From assembly GCA_029339195.1 (NCBI GenBank), contig JAPTJF010000460.1, forward strand, positions 1 to 49,455: DNA of 49,455 nucleotides, written 5' to 3'. Positions 20,801-32,407 of this stretch are shown here, in pieces. This stretch comes from Micractinium sp. NFX-FRZ. Lineage: Eukaryota > Chlorophyta > Trebouxiophyceae > Chlorellales > Chlorellaceae. The notes under the pieces are model-generated. The model was not told the origin of the DNA, did no database searches, and worked only from the letters and a program-made list of their open reading frames with translations. Position 1 is the first letter of the stretch, and every line of letters begins with the position of its first letter. Both the position numbers and the translations under genes were made by a program.

Positions 20801-23800
20801 TGTCGTCCTGCAGACACCTAGTGTGTGCCACTGCAGGCTGCTGTGGTGGTGGTGCACTGGGGTGCTGCTGAACGGCTGCTGCCGGTCGATGGCCAGCCAA
20901 CACGTGTGTGCCTCTGCAGGCATGCATGCTGCGTTGCGCTATGCGTGAGGTCCGCAGCCGCAACCCCCCGCCTGCCTGCCTCCTTTCACCGACCACCACC
21001 CCGCTCCCTCTCTCCCTAACTCAAATTGTGACGCTGCCCCTTGTGTGCACCCCCAATGCCAAACAGGTGGTCATGGCCTTCCGCAAAGCATTCGAGCTGA
21101 ACGGAAAGCCGGAGGTGTATGGCCCCTTGGCCGCCTGCGCCGACTCCGTGGTCACCTGGATGATGGTGAGGGAGGAGGGAGGGAGGGAGGGAGGGTGCCT
21201 TGGCCCCCGGGGCGATGGTGAGAGAGGAAGGGAGGGAGGGAGGGAGGGTGCCTTGGTCCCCAGGGCGATGGTGAGAGAGGGTGCCACGGTTACCAGGGGG
21301 CCAGAGGGCGGGTGCAGAAGAGAGTATGGGTCCAGCGATCATGTGCCGTCACTGAGGGGTGACAATGTGGCAACTACAGGGAAGATGCAGGGGCAGAGGG
21401 GTAGCCGGCTCGGTTGGTCTTATGACGAGGGGGGCAGGGCAGGGGAGCGGCGCTGGTAGCTGTGCACACATGGCTTGCTCAACGGAAAGCTGCCCTGCGG
21501 TGTGCCGCCTCATCTCACTGTGTCCCCATGCTTGCTCGTGTTCTTCTGCCTCCCCACTGCGACCTGGGCAGGACAAGGAGCGCGTGGCCATTGCGCACAC
21601 GCAGCACCAGCGGCAGCAGGGCGGTGGGCGCGGCGGGCGCGGCGGCCGTGGCGGCGCCGGCGCCGGGCGCTTCCAGGACCCCTACGAACGCCTGTTCCCC
21701 GCCAACCAGGTCCGTGCCTCCTGCTCTCCCTGGCGCTGCCTGGCCACAGTGGCAGCTTGACTGGCCAGTGCTGGCCGGTGCTGGGTCAGGGGGGAGGCTG
21801 GGCTGCGAATCCCAGTGCCTCACAGCCTCTCGTCACTGCACGCTGAACAGCTCTCCCCTCCTCTCACTGAGGGAGACCTGTCGTGCTGCACCTCACCAAG
21901 GCTCCATTCTCAGCTGTCCTGTGTCTCTGTGTCCAATCTGCTGCCGCAGATGCTGGGGGAGCTGACGGCCTGTGGGCTGGGCCCCGACCATGTGGACCCG
22001 CTGTGGGAGGCGTACCAGGCGGCCCGGGAGGAGGAGGAGGCAATGAACCAGGATGGGGGCGGGGGCAGGCCCAAGGAGGGCAAGGAGGGCAAGGAGAACA
22101 AGGGGCAGGTGAGGGAGTCAGGGCGGGGGTGTGCAAGGGCAGGCGGGTGGATGGGTGCTTGGACTGGGGCGCACGACCCTGATTCGATGCCTGCTTGAGA
22201 ATCTGCCTGCTGCCTGCCCCGGCTCCCATCGACTGGCTGTGCAACCTGTCGCCACACGCTAACCTGGCAGCATGCATGTCGTCCCTCCCTCTCCCCGCAG
22301 GGTGAGGGCGCGGCCCCGCCCATCGGCAGCGCAGTGCGCGTGGGTGCCCTGGCGCTGGGCGTGATGTCGCGACTCATCCAGGTCGTGCGCATGCTGCACC
22401 AGGTGGGTGGGTGCAAGCGTTTGCTGTTGTTGCCTCGTTGCCTGGGGTCGTATCATGTGCCGCCTCATCTGGGTGTCTGAAAGCTGCACCAGGCAGGTGG
22501 GGTTGGGCAGGGGAACGCCTGAGGTGACCCAGGGGAAGGGGTGGGGTTGCGGGGCCTGGCGACAGCATGCCCACTCAGATTTGCTTATGTGCCTGCTGCC
22601 GACTCGTCATTGTGCTGCGCATGCTACGCATGCGGGTGGGTTACCATGGTGGGACCGGGACTGCTGTTCCCTGCCCTGGCCCTCTCGCTCGCACAGCATC
22701 TCTCCCTGTCGAATGCCCCTCCCTGCCCTTCTTCTTCACGTGTTCAGCTCCCCTCCTTTTGTCACGGGCACCTGGTGGTCACCTCAAAGTCCTGCTCGTT
22801 CCCCTCTGCACCATCCTGATGCTTGGCTGGTCGGTGCTACAACAACTTTGCTTTCACACACTCGCTGCAGGTCAGCAACGACGGCGCCCGCGACTACCGC
22901 CTGGTGGTGACCCGCCTGTATGAGCAGGACCCGGGGCTGACCATGGGTCGCTACCGCGCCAAGGGCAGGTGAGGGGGGCAGCACACCATCCTTACTCAAG
23001 AGAATCGGCCACAGTCATGGGTGGTGCATGCCGGCAGCGGCAGGCGGATGCACAAGGCAGCAATGTCATCGTTTTGAAGCACCCGGGGTTCTTAACAAGT
23101 GCCGAGTTGTACAGTTGGTGAGCAGCTGTGGCACAGCACACCTCTCACGCCAAGTGTTCGCGTGCGGCCTGCACTGCAGGGCTGCGGATGACGACGACGC
23201 CACCGACGCCTCCCTGCCAGGCTTCACCTTCAAGATGTGCCTGTGGAGCATGAACCCGGCGGTGCGTGGGGCGGTGCTGGGATGGGGCCGGCTGGGTCAA
23301 GGGGTTGGGAGAGGCTTGGGGATAGCCCGGCATGGGGGCGACTGGGCCAAGGGGTTGGGAGAGATGTTGGAACAATTTGCGACAGGGTGGGAGGGTTTGC
23401 ATACAGTTGCGGAGAGAACCTTCCCGGGGCAGGGAGATGCAGGCCCGCCTGCCCTCTTGCCACAGCCAGCCCACCAGCTGCTTGCCGGTGGGCACACGGT
23501 CTGTCATCAAGACGGTCCGCTGTGCCACGCCACCATGCCCATTCGTCTCCCCACTGCAGGTGGCCTTCAAGCCAGTGGCCGAGTCGGCCCACTCGGTGGT
23601 GCTCACCTCGGGCACACTGGCGCCCCTGGAGGGCTTCGCCTCAGAGGTGGGAGGTGTGCTTGTGTGGGGTTGGGGGGTGCGCTGTGTGGGGGATGGAGGT
23701 GTGTGCATACGTGGGGATGGAAGGGAGGGAGGCAGGGGAAGGCGGTGACCTGGCAGAGCGGCCACTGGTTCCTGAGGAGGCTTGGTCCATGGGTGACAAG

Positions 23801-26800
23801 GTGGACCGGTTGCTCATTGGCAGGTGTATGGACGCAGGCAGCCAACTGCGGGGCCGCAAGCATTTACAAGCTGTAAGCGCCAGCCCCCCGGCCCCATGCT
23901 GCTTCTCCACAAGCTTGCACATTCACTTCACCCTCTCTCACCCACTTGCTGCCTCCACATTCCCAACCACAACAGCTGGGCACCCCCTTTGCCATCACTC
24001 TGGAGGCTCCCCACGTGGTGGACATGCGGCGGCAGGTGTGGGCGGGCGTGGTGGGCGCCGGGCCCGGCGGCAACCCCCTCGTGGTGAGTGGCAACCCTTC
24101 TGGGGGTGAGGCTAGATGGGGGCTGACTCTTGGCGGCAGTGAGAGTCAGGGGGCAGCGGGATGGGTGTTTTAGCGGTGGTTCATGGCAGGCTCGCAGGGC
24201 GTTTGGCTGCCCCGCCCCCTGGGCCCCTTGCTTCATGCGGCCTCCTCTCATACCCATTCTCCACTCCTCCAACCCTCCTCACCCTGCCCCCGCAACCTCT
24301 CCACTCCTCCATCCCATGTGCACCCCATCTTAACAACTTGGTCACCCACCCCACCTCCTCCACTCCCTCACACCCTCTCCACTCCCTCACACCCCAACAT
24401 CACGCCACCCATCTCCAGGCCACCTACAAGAACACCGGGGAGCCGGCCTTCCAGGATGCCGTGGGGCGCGTGGTGCTCGAGTCGGCTGCCTCCATCCCCG
24501 ACGGCCTCCTCGTCTTCCTGCCCTCCTACTCCCTGCTGGACAAGCTCCTGCAGCGCTGGAAGGTGGGTGGGCGGGGCTTGTGAAGAGGGGAGCAACAGGG
24601 GCAGGGGGAGAGCTCGGGTGGCTGTGTCCTCTTGCCCGCTGGAGGACCCTGCTCTCTGCTGCACCGCCCCGTGTAGCTTTGGAAGGCGGGTGGCAGCGAC
24701 GCTTAAGTTTCTCTGCTGGCACTGGTGTGCGCCTGGGCGAGCGAGGAAGGTGGCAGGGCAGCGGGGTCTTCCCTTCCCACCGAGGCCATGGCTGTTTTGA
24801 TGAGAGTGTAGTATGCGTGGGGATGCTGTGCCCCTGTCCGTGCTACCCCTCTCACCCTGGCTGCCTCACTGCCTGCCGATCCGCCTGCTTGCAGACCACG
24901 GGCGCGCTGAAGGAGCTGGGCAAGCTGAAGAAGGTGGTGCAGGTGCGCACGGTGGGCTGCGTGTGCACCCCCAGATCTGGGTCTGGCCCGACGTCCCCCG
25001 CTGCCTGGTCTACCCAAGTGGCACCGCCATGGCTGCCTGCCTGCATGCCGGCCCCTCCCTCCTGCCTGCCCTCCATACCGCCCCACACGATCCGCGCGCC
25101 GGAGGTCATGTGCTCGGGTCAAGCCGGAGGGCAAGGCCTCGAGTACTTGACCTCATGCCTGCTGCCTGCCTGTCCGGCCTGCCCATCCCCCCCTGCCCTG
25201 CCTCCCACCCTCCCGCAGGAGCCACGTGGCGGCGGGCAGGATGCGCTGAAGAAGACAATGACGGAATACTACGGCGCCATCCAGTCGGGCGGGGGAGCAG
25301 TCTTCTTCGCCGTTTGCCGCGGCAAGGTGAGGGGGAGGCAAGCAGGGTGTGCCATGGGTGGTGTTGGGACCATGGGTGGCCCTGGGGGACGCACCTGAGC
25401 ATGACGCCCTGCCTGGTGGTCGTGCGTGCTCGTGCATCGCCTGCCGCCGTTTGCCCTGGCACGCTGCGCTTGCACGCCGGAGTCGCCACGGCTCCTGGTT
25501 CTAACAATGCTTGCACTCTCCCCTCATTCCCGCCCGCCAATTCACTCACCTGTCCTCCAGGGTCACGTCTTTGCAAACGGCAACTCCCTCCTCCAACCCC
25601 ACTCTCACTCCTCCTTCTTCCCCTCTCTGTCTCCAGGTGTCCGAGGGGCTGGACTTTGCAGATGGCAACGCGCGGGGCGTGATCATCGTTGGCATCCCAT
25701 TCCCGCACGCACGCGACCTCAAGGTGGGGCGGGATGGGGCGGGGTGGCCAGCGGGGCTGGTTGGCGGGGTGGGTGTTGAGGGGTTGCAGCACAAAACAGC
25801 TAGATGCCTGCACATTGGGCCAGAGCGCAGGGCAGCGTGGCAGGGGAGACGGGCGGACATGCACGGCTGGCGGGCAGATGTGCATGGGCTGAGGTTGCAT
25901 GGGAGGGACGCCACGCCCGCTGTCACCCTCTGAGCTGTCCACCCCACCTTCAACCTGCCCCCCGCTCCACCATTGCCCCCCTGCAGGTGAACGAGAAGAA
26001 GGTGTTCAACGACCGTGGGCAGCGCCAGCTGGGGCTGGTGTCGGGCGACACCTGGTACTCACAGCAGGCATTTCGCGCCCTCAACCAGGTGGGGCCAGCG
26101 CGGGCGGGCAGGGTGAGGCTGGCTGCGGGGCGGCAGGGTGGTAGGGTGGGGGAGGAAGGGGGAGTTGCCTGGTCCAGGGCGAGCGGTGTGGGTGGCCGCT
26201 GGGAGATGAGAGGGCTGCATCAGCCGCTGCCTGGACCAAGACCTCCAGACCCCTTTGCCCTTGTCCGCCTCACCCACCTTTCCCACTCTGCCTCTTCCCG
26301 TTGCCCCCCAGGCCCTGGGCCGCTGCATCCGCCACCGCCTGGACTGGGGCGCCATCTTGATGGTGGACGACCGCTTCCGCCAGCCACGCAACCAGAAGAT
26401 GCTGTCGCGCTGGTGAGGACATGGTTGGATGGTTGCAAGGGGGCAGCGGGAGAGCTTTGGGCGCCAGCCCATGATGGGCGGGTGCTTCCGCCAGAAGATG
26501 CTGTCGCGCTGGTGGGTAGGGGCCTGGGTGCCAACACCCGGCTGCTGAGCTCAGGAAGGGTTGCAGTCGAGCGGGGCCATGCTGGGGGCTGGCCAGGTGG
26601 GTGGGTGCAAACGACAGCTGGAAGCAGCTCATGCTGTGCTGTGCTAGGCGCCCGCGCCTCCCAAGCCTGCGCGGTGCCCATTCGTCTTCTCTCTTATCAA
26701 GCCCCGCCCACCGCCCCGACTAACTTCTCCTTCTGCGCTTGCTGCCCCCACAGGGTGCGCGGAGCTCTGGCGGTGCACGCCTCCTTTGATGCAGGCCTGG

Positions 26801-29800
26801 CCTCCATGCGTGGCTTCTTCCAGGCCATCCAGGCCAACCCCCCAGGCCCCCCTGCTGCGGCAGCCAAGCCGGCCAGCGGGTCGGCGGATGCGGAGCTAGC
26901 TGCTGCCGTTGCAGCGGCCGTGGCAGCTGCGGGCCCGCTGCCGCCGCAGCACCCGCAGAAGGGCGGGGAGGTGGAGGCGCAAGTGGGGCGCGGCGTGGAG
27001 GGCGCTCTGGGCGGCATCACGCAATACCTGATCAGCCGGCCGGCGGCAGGTGCTAGCGGGGCGATGGGTGTGCACGACGTGTGGCAGGGCAAGCCGCTGG
27101 GGCAAGCGCGCATGGGGCAGCTGCAGCAGGGCGGGCAGCATGACGCGGCAGCGGCAGCAGCGCTGGCCCGCTGGGCGCCCCACCCCGGTGCGGCGGTGCA
27201 GCCGGATCAGGCGGGCGGCTTCCTGCTGCCGACTACGCAGCCTCACCAACAGTGGGCCGCTGCAGTGAAGCAGGAGCCGCAGCAGCAGGCGCAGCCGGCG
27301 CAGCAGCCCTTGCCTGCAGTGAAGCAGGAGCAGCAGTGGCAGCCCTCCGGGCCGGCAGGCCAGCAGCAGCAGCAGCAGCAGCAGCAGTGGCCTGTTGTGA
27401 AGCAGGAGCAGCAGCAGTGGCAGCCCTCTGGCCCTGCAGGCCAGGGCCAGCAGCAGAGGCCGGCAGTCAAGCAAGGGCAGCAGCAGTGGCCGGCAGTGAA
27501 GCAGGAGCTGGCACCACAGCATCAGCAGTGGCAGGCACAGGCTGGGCCAGCTGCCCAGCAGCAGCATCAGCAGCAGCACATGTCGGCTGTCAAGCCTGAG
27601 CCGCAGCGGTACCAGCAGTACCCTCAGCAGCAACAGCAGCAGCAACAGGGCACCATTCCGGCGGGCGACCAGAGCCCCCGGCAGCACCAGCCCGCTCCCT
27701 GCTTCGACGCACGCCCTCGCAGCGCAGGGCAACCTGGCCTCACGCCACCCGGCACAGCGGCACTGGCAGCAGCGCTGCGCCGGGCTCCCGTAGGGCAGTG
27801 GGTGCAGGCTGACGTGGCTGACACCCTGGCATTCCTGCGCACCCAGGGTGAGGAGGGGGCTGCTAGGGTCAGGGCGGTGGGGCAGAGGCGCTTGCACGGC
27901 AGGCAGTGCTTGCTTGACACTGGGGACCACGCTTGGCCAGGCCTGTCCTTCATCCATACTACGTCCTCCCTTTCCCACCCAATCCCGGCCTCCCACTCCT
28001 CCTGCCCAGCCTGCCTTCCACCTCTGCCCCGCTCATCCGCAATTCCTGCTTGCACCCCCCCTGCCCCACAGGCTTCACCGACACCTCCGTGCCCGCCGGC
28101 TACAGCTCGCTGGCGGCGGTGGCCGTGGACGGCGTGAAAGATGCGTTTGATGCCGCCAAGTGAGCAGGGAGGGAGACGCGTACCTTGCCGTCACGTGAAG
28201 CTGCAGTTAGCGGGGGAGGAGAGGCTACCAGGCACGGGGTGTGTGTGGCTGATGAATGCTGCGGTACTGCTGTGGAGCGACTTGCTTGCCCGCCTGCCCC
28301 CTGAGCCCCCTGGCTCGCTGACGCCCCACCAGCTCTGCTCCGCTTTATTTCCCTCTGCTGTCGCACACTGCATTGTCCCAGCCCCACTCACGACCTGTCC
28401 CCTGCCCCCTGCCCTCCCTCCCTCCCGCCCCCCAGGGAGTACCTGGGCCGTCAGCGGCCGCTGCTTACCCTGGCGGAGGAATGGTCCTGCATGCTGCCAC
28501 GCGGCCTGCAGGCGGCGCTGGCGGCGGGGCACGCAGCAGTGCCAGAAGACAAGCCACGTGACCCGGCCGCCCTGCAGTTTGGGGAGCAGCACCTTGGGAT
28601 GGGGTGGGAGCCGGCTGTGCTTGTGGAGGCGCTTTATGAGGCTTACAGAGGTCCTCTGGAGGCCCTGAGGGGCAGCCCCTTTGGGGCGCCTCCCATGCTG
28701 GCTCCCGGGGCAGATCTGGAGTATGGCAGGGCGGCCACGGCGGCTGGGGCCCCGCTCTCGCCTGACTGGCAGCAGCGCGGGAAGCAGCTGGCGGCCTGGC
28801 AGCAGCCGTCTACCGGCAGCGGCAGCGCAGGGGCGGAGGCAGCAGAGCCAGCCTTCCCTGGTGGCTGCGGGGCTCTGGGACTCGACCCGGCGCAGGCCGC
28901 CACCCCGCCCATGAACTGGGCGCAGCAGCAGGCACCACAGCAAGCTCAGCAGCAGCGGCAGGGGCAGGGGCCACATGGCCCCTCACCAGTACGGCAGCAC
29001 CAGGCGCCGCTGGTGGCTGGCGACGCCTGGCAGCAGCCGGGCAGCGGGCCGGCCCTGCCGCAGCATGGCGGGGGCCTGCCGCCGCCGCACCAGCGCCCAG
29101 GGAGTGGGTCGTTGCCCCACCAGCAGCATGCCGGGCCTCCGCCACACCGGCAGCAGCAACAGCAGTGGCAGCAGCCCAACCAGGCGCCCCCGCCACCCCA
29201 CCACTACCAGCAGCAGCAGTGGCAGCAGCCGGCCGGGCACCCTGGGGGAGCCGCACCACAGCCGGCAGGGCAACGGCCTGTGGGCTCTGCTCCCCTGCAC
29301 CACCAGCAGCAGGCCCCCCAGTCCTGGCAGCAGCAGCAGCAGCAGCCGCCGCAGCGCTGGCAGAGCAACCAGGCCCCTGCCTCAAGGCAGCCTCCGGGAG
29401 CGGCGGGCTGGGCGCCCCAGCAGCCACAGCAGGCACACTTGCAGCCGCAAGGGCTGGCAGGCCACATGCAGGCGCCGCTGCCTCAGCATCAGCAGGCGCC
29501 CGCACACCTCGCTGCTCCCCATCAGGTGCCTCACAAGCGGGATGCTGCTGCAGCTGGCAGCGGCACAGAGCAGGAACAAGGTGGGTGGGAGGGTTGGCGG
29601 GTGCGGTGCACTGGCAGCTTGCAGGCTGCTGTGGTGGGGATAGGGGCAGTGCCAGCGGTGCCGTCACCCATAGTTGGGCCGCACTTTGTGAGCGCTGCTT
29701 GCAGCCCTTGGCGACTGTGCTGCTGCCGACTTGCCGTGCCCTATGTCCGCTCTTCTACGCCAGGCAGTGCAGCTCTGCTCCATGTCCCTCTCCTCCCTTC

Positions 29801-30045
29801 AATTCCGTCCTTCTGCCCTGCCCAACGACCGCCCTTAATTTCCTCGCTCCACCCCCTCTGCAGCCAAGAAGCGATACCTGCGCAGCAAGAACGCCGAGGC
29901 CGCTGCCCGCAGCCGAGCAGAGGCGGCCGGGGCGGGCGCCCCCGCCGCAGCCCTGGATGCAGCGCAGCGTGCCGCCATGGCCAATGAGCTGAGAGCGGGG
30001 CTGGATGAGGAAAACAGCAGCAGCAGCTCTGACGTTTTCCAATAA
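17809..30045 (+). CDS. FANCJ: FANCJ/BRIP1-type XPD-family Fe-S DNA helicase with Gln-rich SUMO-motif tail, 27 exons
   Basis: Exons: 17809-17944, 18153-18199, 18356-18550, 18754-18903, 19127-19177, 19452-19541, 19905-20039, 20363-20432, 20681-20781, 21067-21165, 21572-21709, 21950-22108, 22301-22402, 22871-22968, 23180-23261, 23560-23646, 23976-24083, 24419-24562, 24895-24942, 25219-25326, 25637-25723, 25987-26088, 26312-26412, 26754-27847, 28072-28159, 28436-29580, 29864-30045. All phases agree, giving 1648 residues. FANCJ is a 5'-3' helicase in crosslink repair and G-quadruplex unwinding. The start [15 protein letters not shown] and motif [17 protein letters not shown] are FANCJ-type rather than RTEL1 or DDX11. 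Walker A GSGKT is at 46-50, DEAH at 301-304, and Fe-S cysteines at 200, 215, 224 and 258. A Gly-rich insert with two Cys lies between Walker A and motif Ia (exon 3). From about residue 880 the tail is Ala/Gln-rich with repeated VKQE motifs. Residues ~1200-1270 look folded, and the last exon is basic then acidic. Confidence 0.93.
21163..21290 (+). repeat. 52-bp minisatellite carrying three copies of the exon 10 donor site
   Basis: ATGGTGAGRGAGG occurs at 21163, 21215 and 21268, each preceding a GGGA-rich stretch. The first is the predicted 5' splice site (after 21165). The other two are equal or better donors lying 52 and 105 nt inside the intron. Confidence 0.8.
22355..22645 (+). repeat. Three degenerate copies of the exon 13 tail and donor
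   Basis: The exon 13 end ([12 protein letters not shown] then GTGGGT) is echoed at about 22453-22505 (CRLIWVS..., CTGCACCAGGCAGGTGGGG) and at about 22597-22641 ([12 protein letters not shown] then GGGTGGG) in the downstream intron. Confidence 0.6.
26371..26520 (+). repeat. Duplicated exon 23 tail with second donor
   Basis: The stretch CAGAAGATGCTGTCGCGCTG ending exon 23 recurs exactly at about 26492-26511, preceded by CTTCCGC in both copies and followed by a GTGGGT donor. The copy lies 99 bases into the intron. Reading from exon 23 into it meets TGA at once. Confidence 0.85.
27262..27602 (+). repeat. Gln-rich coding repeat with recurrent VKQE motif
   Basis: Within exon 24, units of the form (A/V)VKQE followed by Gln runs, Trp and PSGPAGQ recur. 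VKxE motifs have Lys at residues 985, 1003, 1029, 1062 and 1093. One further copy is degenerate (VKQG, Lys 1052). The DNA is CAG-rich. Confidence 0.8.
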
Positions 30046-30972
30046 ATGCGCACCTGCCTGGCAGCGAAAAGTACTGAGAGGCTGGGAAGCCCCGCAACCT
30101 GCAAGTGGGTGGATGTGGCGCTGCCCTTGCAGGGCCGCCTGGGCATGCTTGCCAAGCTGAGAGTGTCCACCTCCACTGATTTTAACATGCAATTCATGTA
30201 ATGATATCTTGATGTTCAGTGTGTAAGTTCGATTTTAGACTGGAAGAGCCAAAGCACAGGACTCTGGGAGTCGCGTGCAAGGAGCGGAGGCGGGATGAGC
30301 GGGAGCAAGGTCCGCAGGCATCCGATGTCCAGCAGCTGCATGATGGGTGCTGATAACTTGGAGAAACATCTGATAACGACAGTGCGCAGGTTCCAACCAG
30401 AAAATTGGTTGCAAGAGGCCGCGGGTTGCCGCCAGTCTTGCATGCCGGAGGCAGCGGCGCACAGCGCAGCGGGCACTTCCTGCCCATCAGAGCGCGAGGC
30501 CATCTCCCGCTCGGACACTTGCATCGTACGTCCGCCACCCTGGTGTTCTGTCTCCCGGTGCATCCCCACCTGCAAGCTGCCGCACGCTCTGTTCAGTTTG
30601 TCGGCCGCTAGCTGCTCCCCTCCCTCCCGCCCCCTTGCTCCCGAGCAACAGGTGAGGCGATGCAGCGCTCGCCGCACGCAGGCCGGGCCTGCGCCTTCAG
30701 CAGTTGGCGGGCGGCTGTCTGCCCGACTGCGCCTTGCGCGGGCGCACGATCGCCCCGCCCCGCCGCTTCCCGTGGCTTGCGCATGGGTTCTGCAAATGCA
30801 GAATCAACCCGCAGAGCACTGGAACACGTAGAGGCACTCTGCCGCCGCCCGCCGTCGCGTGCCCACCCGCTCGCTCACCGCTTGTGCCCGTTGCGTTCCT
30901 GCTTGCCCCCCCCCAACCCCGCCTGCAACCAGCTGTTTGATGCTCGTTGGCTCGTTCGACCTGCAGGCGGCC
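30046..30972. other. FANCJ 3' UTR and upstream region of the Gln-rich gene
   Basis: Two TGTAA signals (30197-30201, 30222-30226) lie 150-180 nt after the FANCJ stop. A consensus donor (CAACAG then GTGAGG) at 30651/30652 may end an upstream exon of the next gene: an ORF from 30295 reads into it in phase 0, and a CTGCAG acceptor is at 30966. It could equally be a 5' UTR intron. Confidence 0.45.
30197..30226 (+). terminator. Paired TGTAA poly(A) signals of FANCJ
   Basis: TGTAA occurs at 30197-30201 and again at 30222-30226 on the sense strand shortly after the stop at 30045. Confidence 0.65.
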
Positions 30973-32407
30973 ATGGCGCAGCAGCAGCAAGCGGGCAGCC
31001 TGCCGTGGCAGGAGGAGCACAGCGAGTGGCAGCACCGGGAGCAGGTGTACCGGGAGCAGGTGGGTGCTTGCAAGGGCCGGCCGAACCGACAGTGCAAGTC
31101 TGTTTTTGTGTGAATGTGGAGGGCAGAAGCCGCCTATGAAGGTGGCAGTGGGAAGACAGCCGGTTCTGCCGCCTGCCGCAGCAGGCAGCATGTCTGCCGG
31201 CCAGCACCCACCTTGCATCCGTCCCCGCCTTCTCACCGCTCTCCCTGCCCCTCTGCCCTCCCCGGCACCCTGCAACCTCATCCGTCTCTCTAACCTCTCC
31301 CCTGTCCCTTTCTGACCTCCCCCCCACCCACCCACCGTGTACGCTTTCGCTGCTCGTCCTCCCCCTCCCCTGCACCCGGCATCTGATGTGTCTCTAACCG
31401 CTCCCCTGCCTCCTTTTCGCTCCCCCGCGCCCTGCCCTCCCCCCCGCAGCTGGAGCGCCACTACTTTGCTCAGGCAGAGGCAGAGTACAACGCCGGGCTG
31501 AGCGAGTACTACGCCGCCCGCCAGCAGCACCAGCAGGAGCAGCAGCGCCTCAACCAGGTGGGATGGGTGCTGGGCGGCACGGGCAATCATTGCTCCTGCT
31601 GGTGGGTGCTGGGCGGCACGGGCAATCCATGCCCCTGGTGGTGGGTGCTGGGCTGCAGGGGAAATCGATGCCTCTGGTGGTGGGTGCTGCGCGGCACGGG
31701 CAACCCATGCTCTTGGTGGTGGGTGCTGCTATGCAAGCGCCTGGTTTGCTGGCTAGCGGGCGCGGATGCAGGCGGCGGGGAGCCCGTGCTGGCTGCCAGT
31801 CAGGGCTGTGCCTTTCCTGCCTCTCCTGCCCTGGACTGCCAACGACTGTCCCACCCCCACCTCCCGTCCTCAGGTGCTCTATGGCTTTGGGCCCTCGCAG
31901 CGAATGCCGCCGACGCACCAGCAGCAGCAGTACTTCCCACAACAGCAGGACTACCCGCAGCAGCACAGCCTGCCGGTGCCGCAGGCTCAGGGCATGGGCG
32001 CCATGGACTGCTGCATGCAGCAGGCCGCCTCGCCCCGCCAGCCGCTGGCTGCCGTGTGCCCAAACTTTGGCGCGGCGGGGGTGGGAGGCGGCGTGCAGTG
32101 GGACGTTGCGGCGCAGCAGGGGTCGATGGCGGGGCGCAAGCGGGGGCACGACGCGGCAATGGGAGAGCCGGGCGCCTGCCCAGGTTGGTCCTGCTGTGCC
32201 GTTGCCGAGGTGCTGCGCCCTGGCTGCGGGCAGATGGGGGACTGGGGAGCAGTTGAGCTTGGGCTTGGACAAGTAGGCCTGCCTCTGGCTCACGCTGTCC
32301 CGCGCTTCTCCCTCATTGTTTCCGACCTCCCCACCTTCCCCTGCTCCTGCCCACCCCGCTCTTCCGCAGACTCGGCCTTCAAGCGGCGTGCCTTCCGCCG
32401 CGATTGA
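30973..32407 (+). CDS. Small Gln/Tyr-rich protein with basic C-terminus, function unknown
   Basis: Exons 30973-31059, 31450-31557, 31874-32183 and 32370-32407 join in phase to 180 residues starting at MAQQQQAGSLPWQ. The N-terminal half is a charged, Gln/Glu/Tyr-rich helix (EEHSEWQHREQVYREQ, then LERHYFAQAEAEYNAG) likely to form a coiled coil. The middle is Gln/Pro-rich (THQQQQYFPQQQDYPQQH). The end has two basic clusters (GRKRG and FKRRAFRRD) that look like a nuclear localisation signal. I do not recognise a family. The start is uncertain, because an upstream exon ending at 30651 could add about 119 residues in phase. A TGTAA signal is at 33044. Confidence 0.65.
31559..31728. repeat. 39-bp minisatellite, about 4 copies, in an intron
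   Basis: Units beginning GGTGGGTGCTGGGCGGCACG repeat with a 39-bp period in the intron after 31557. Because 39 is a multiple of three, both strands stay open and encode 13-residue repeats (WVLGGTGNPCPWW-like on plus). Confidence 0.85.

Noticed and set aside
24181..24410. CACTCCTCC-rich stretch as a structured repeat or regulatory array
   Set aside because: It is an ordinary pyrimidine-rich intron end of the kind seen throughout this window.
27240..29500. CAG repeats as a pathological-type expansion or CRISPR-like array
   Set aside because: Runs are short, interrupted and coding. Units vary and spacers are absent, so it is a Gln-rich protein region.
17809..30045. RTEL1, DDX11 or XPD as the identity of the helicase
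   Set aside because: The YTIGG start and the [14 protein letters not shown] motif VI follow FANCJ/BRIP1. RTEL1, DDX11 and XPD start and continue differently.
30295..30651. Long first exon of the Gln-rich protein
   Set aside because: The donor and phase fit, but the sequence has no protein-like signal and overlaps the FANCJ 3' flank. A 5' UTR intron is equally likely, so the start was set at 30973.
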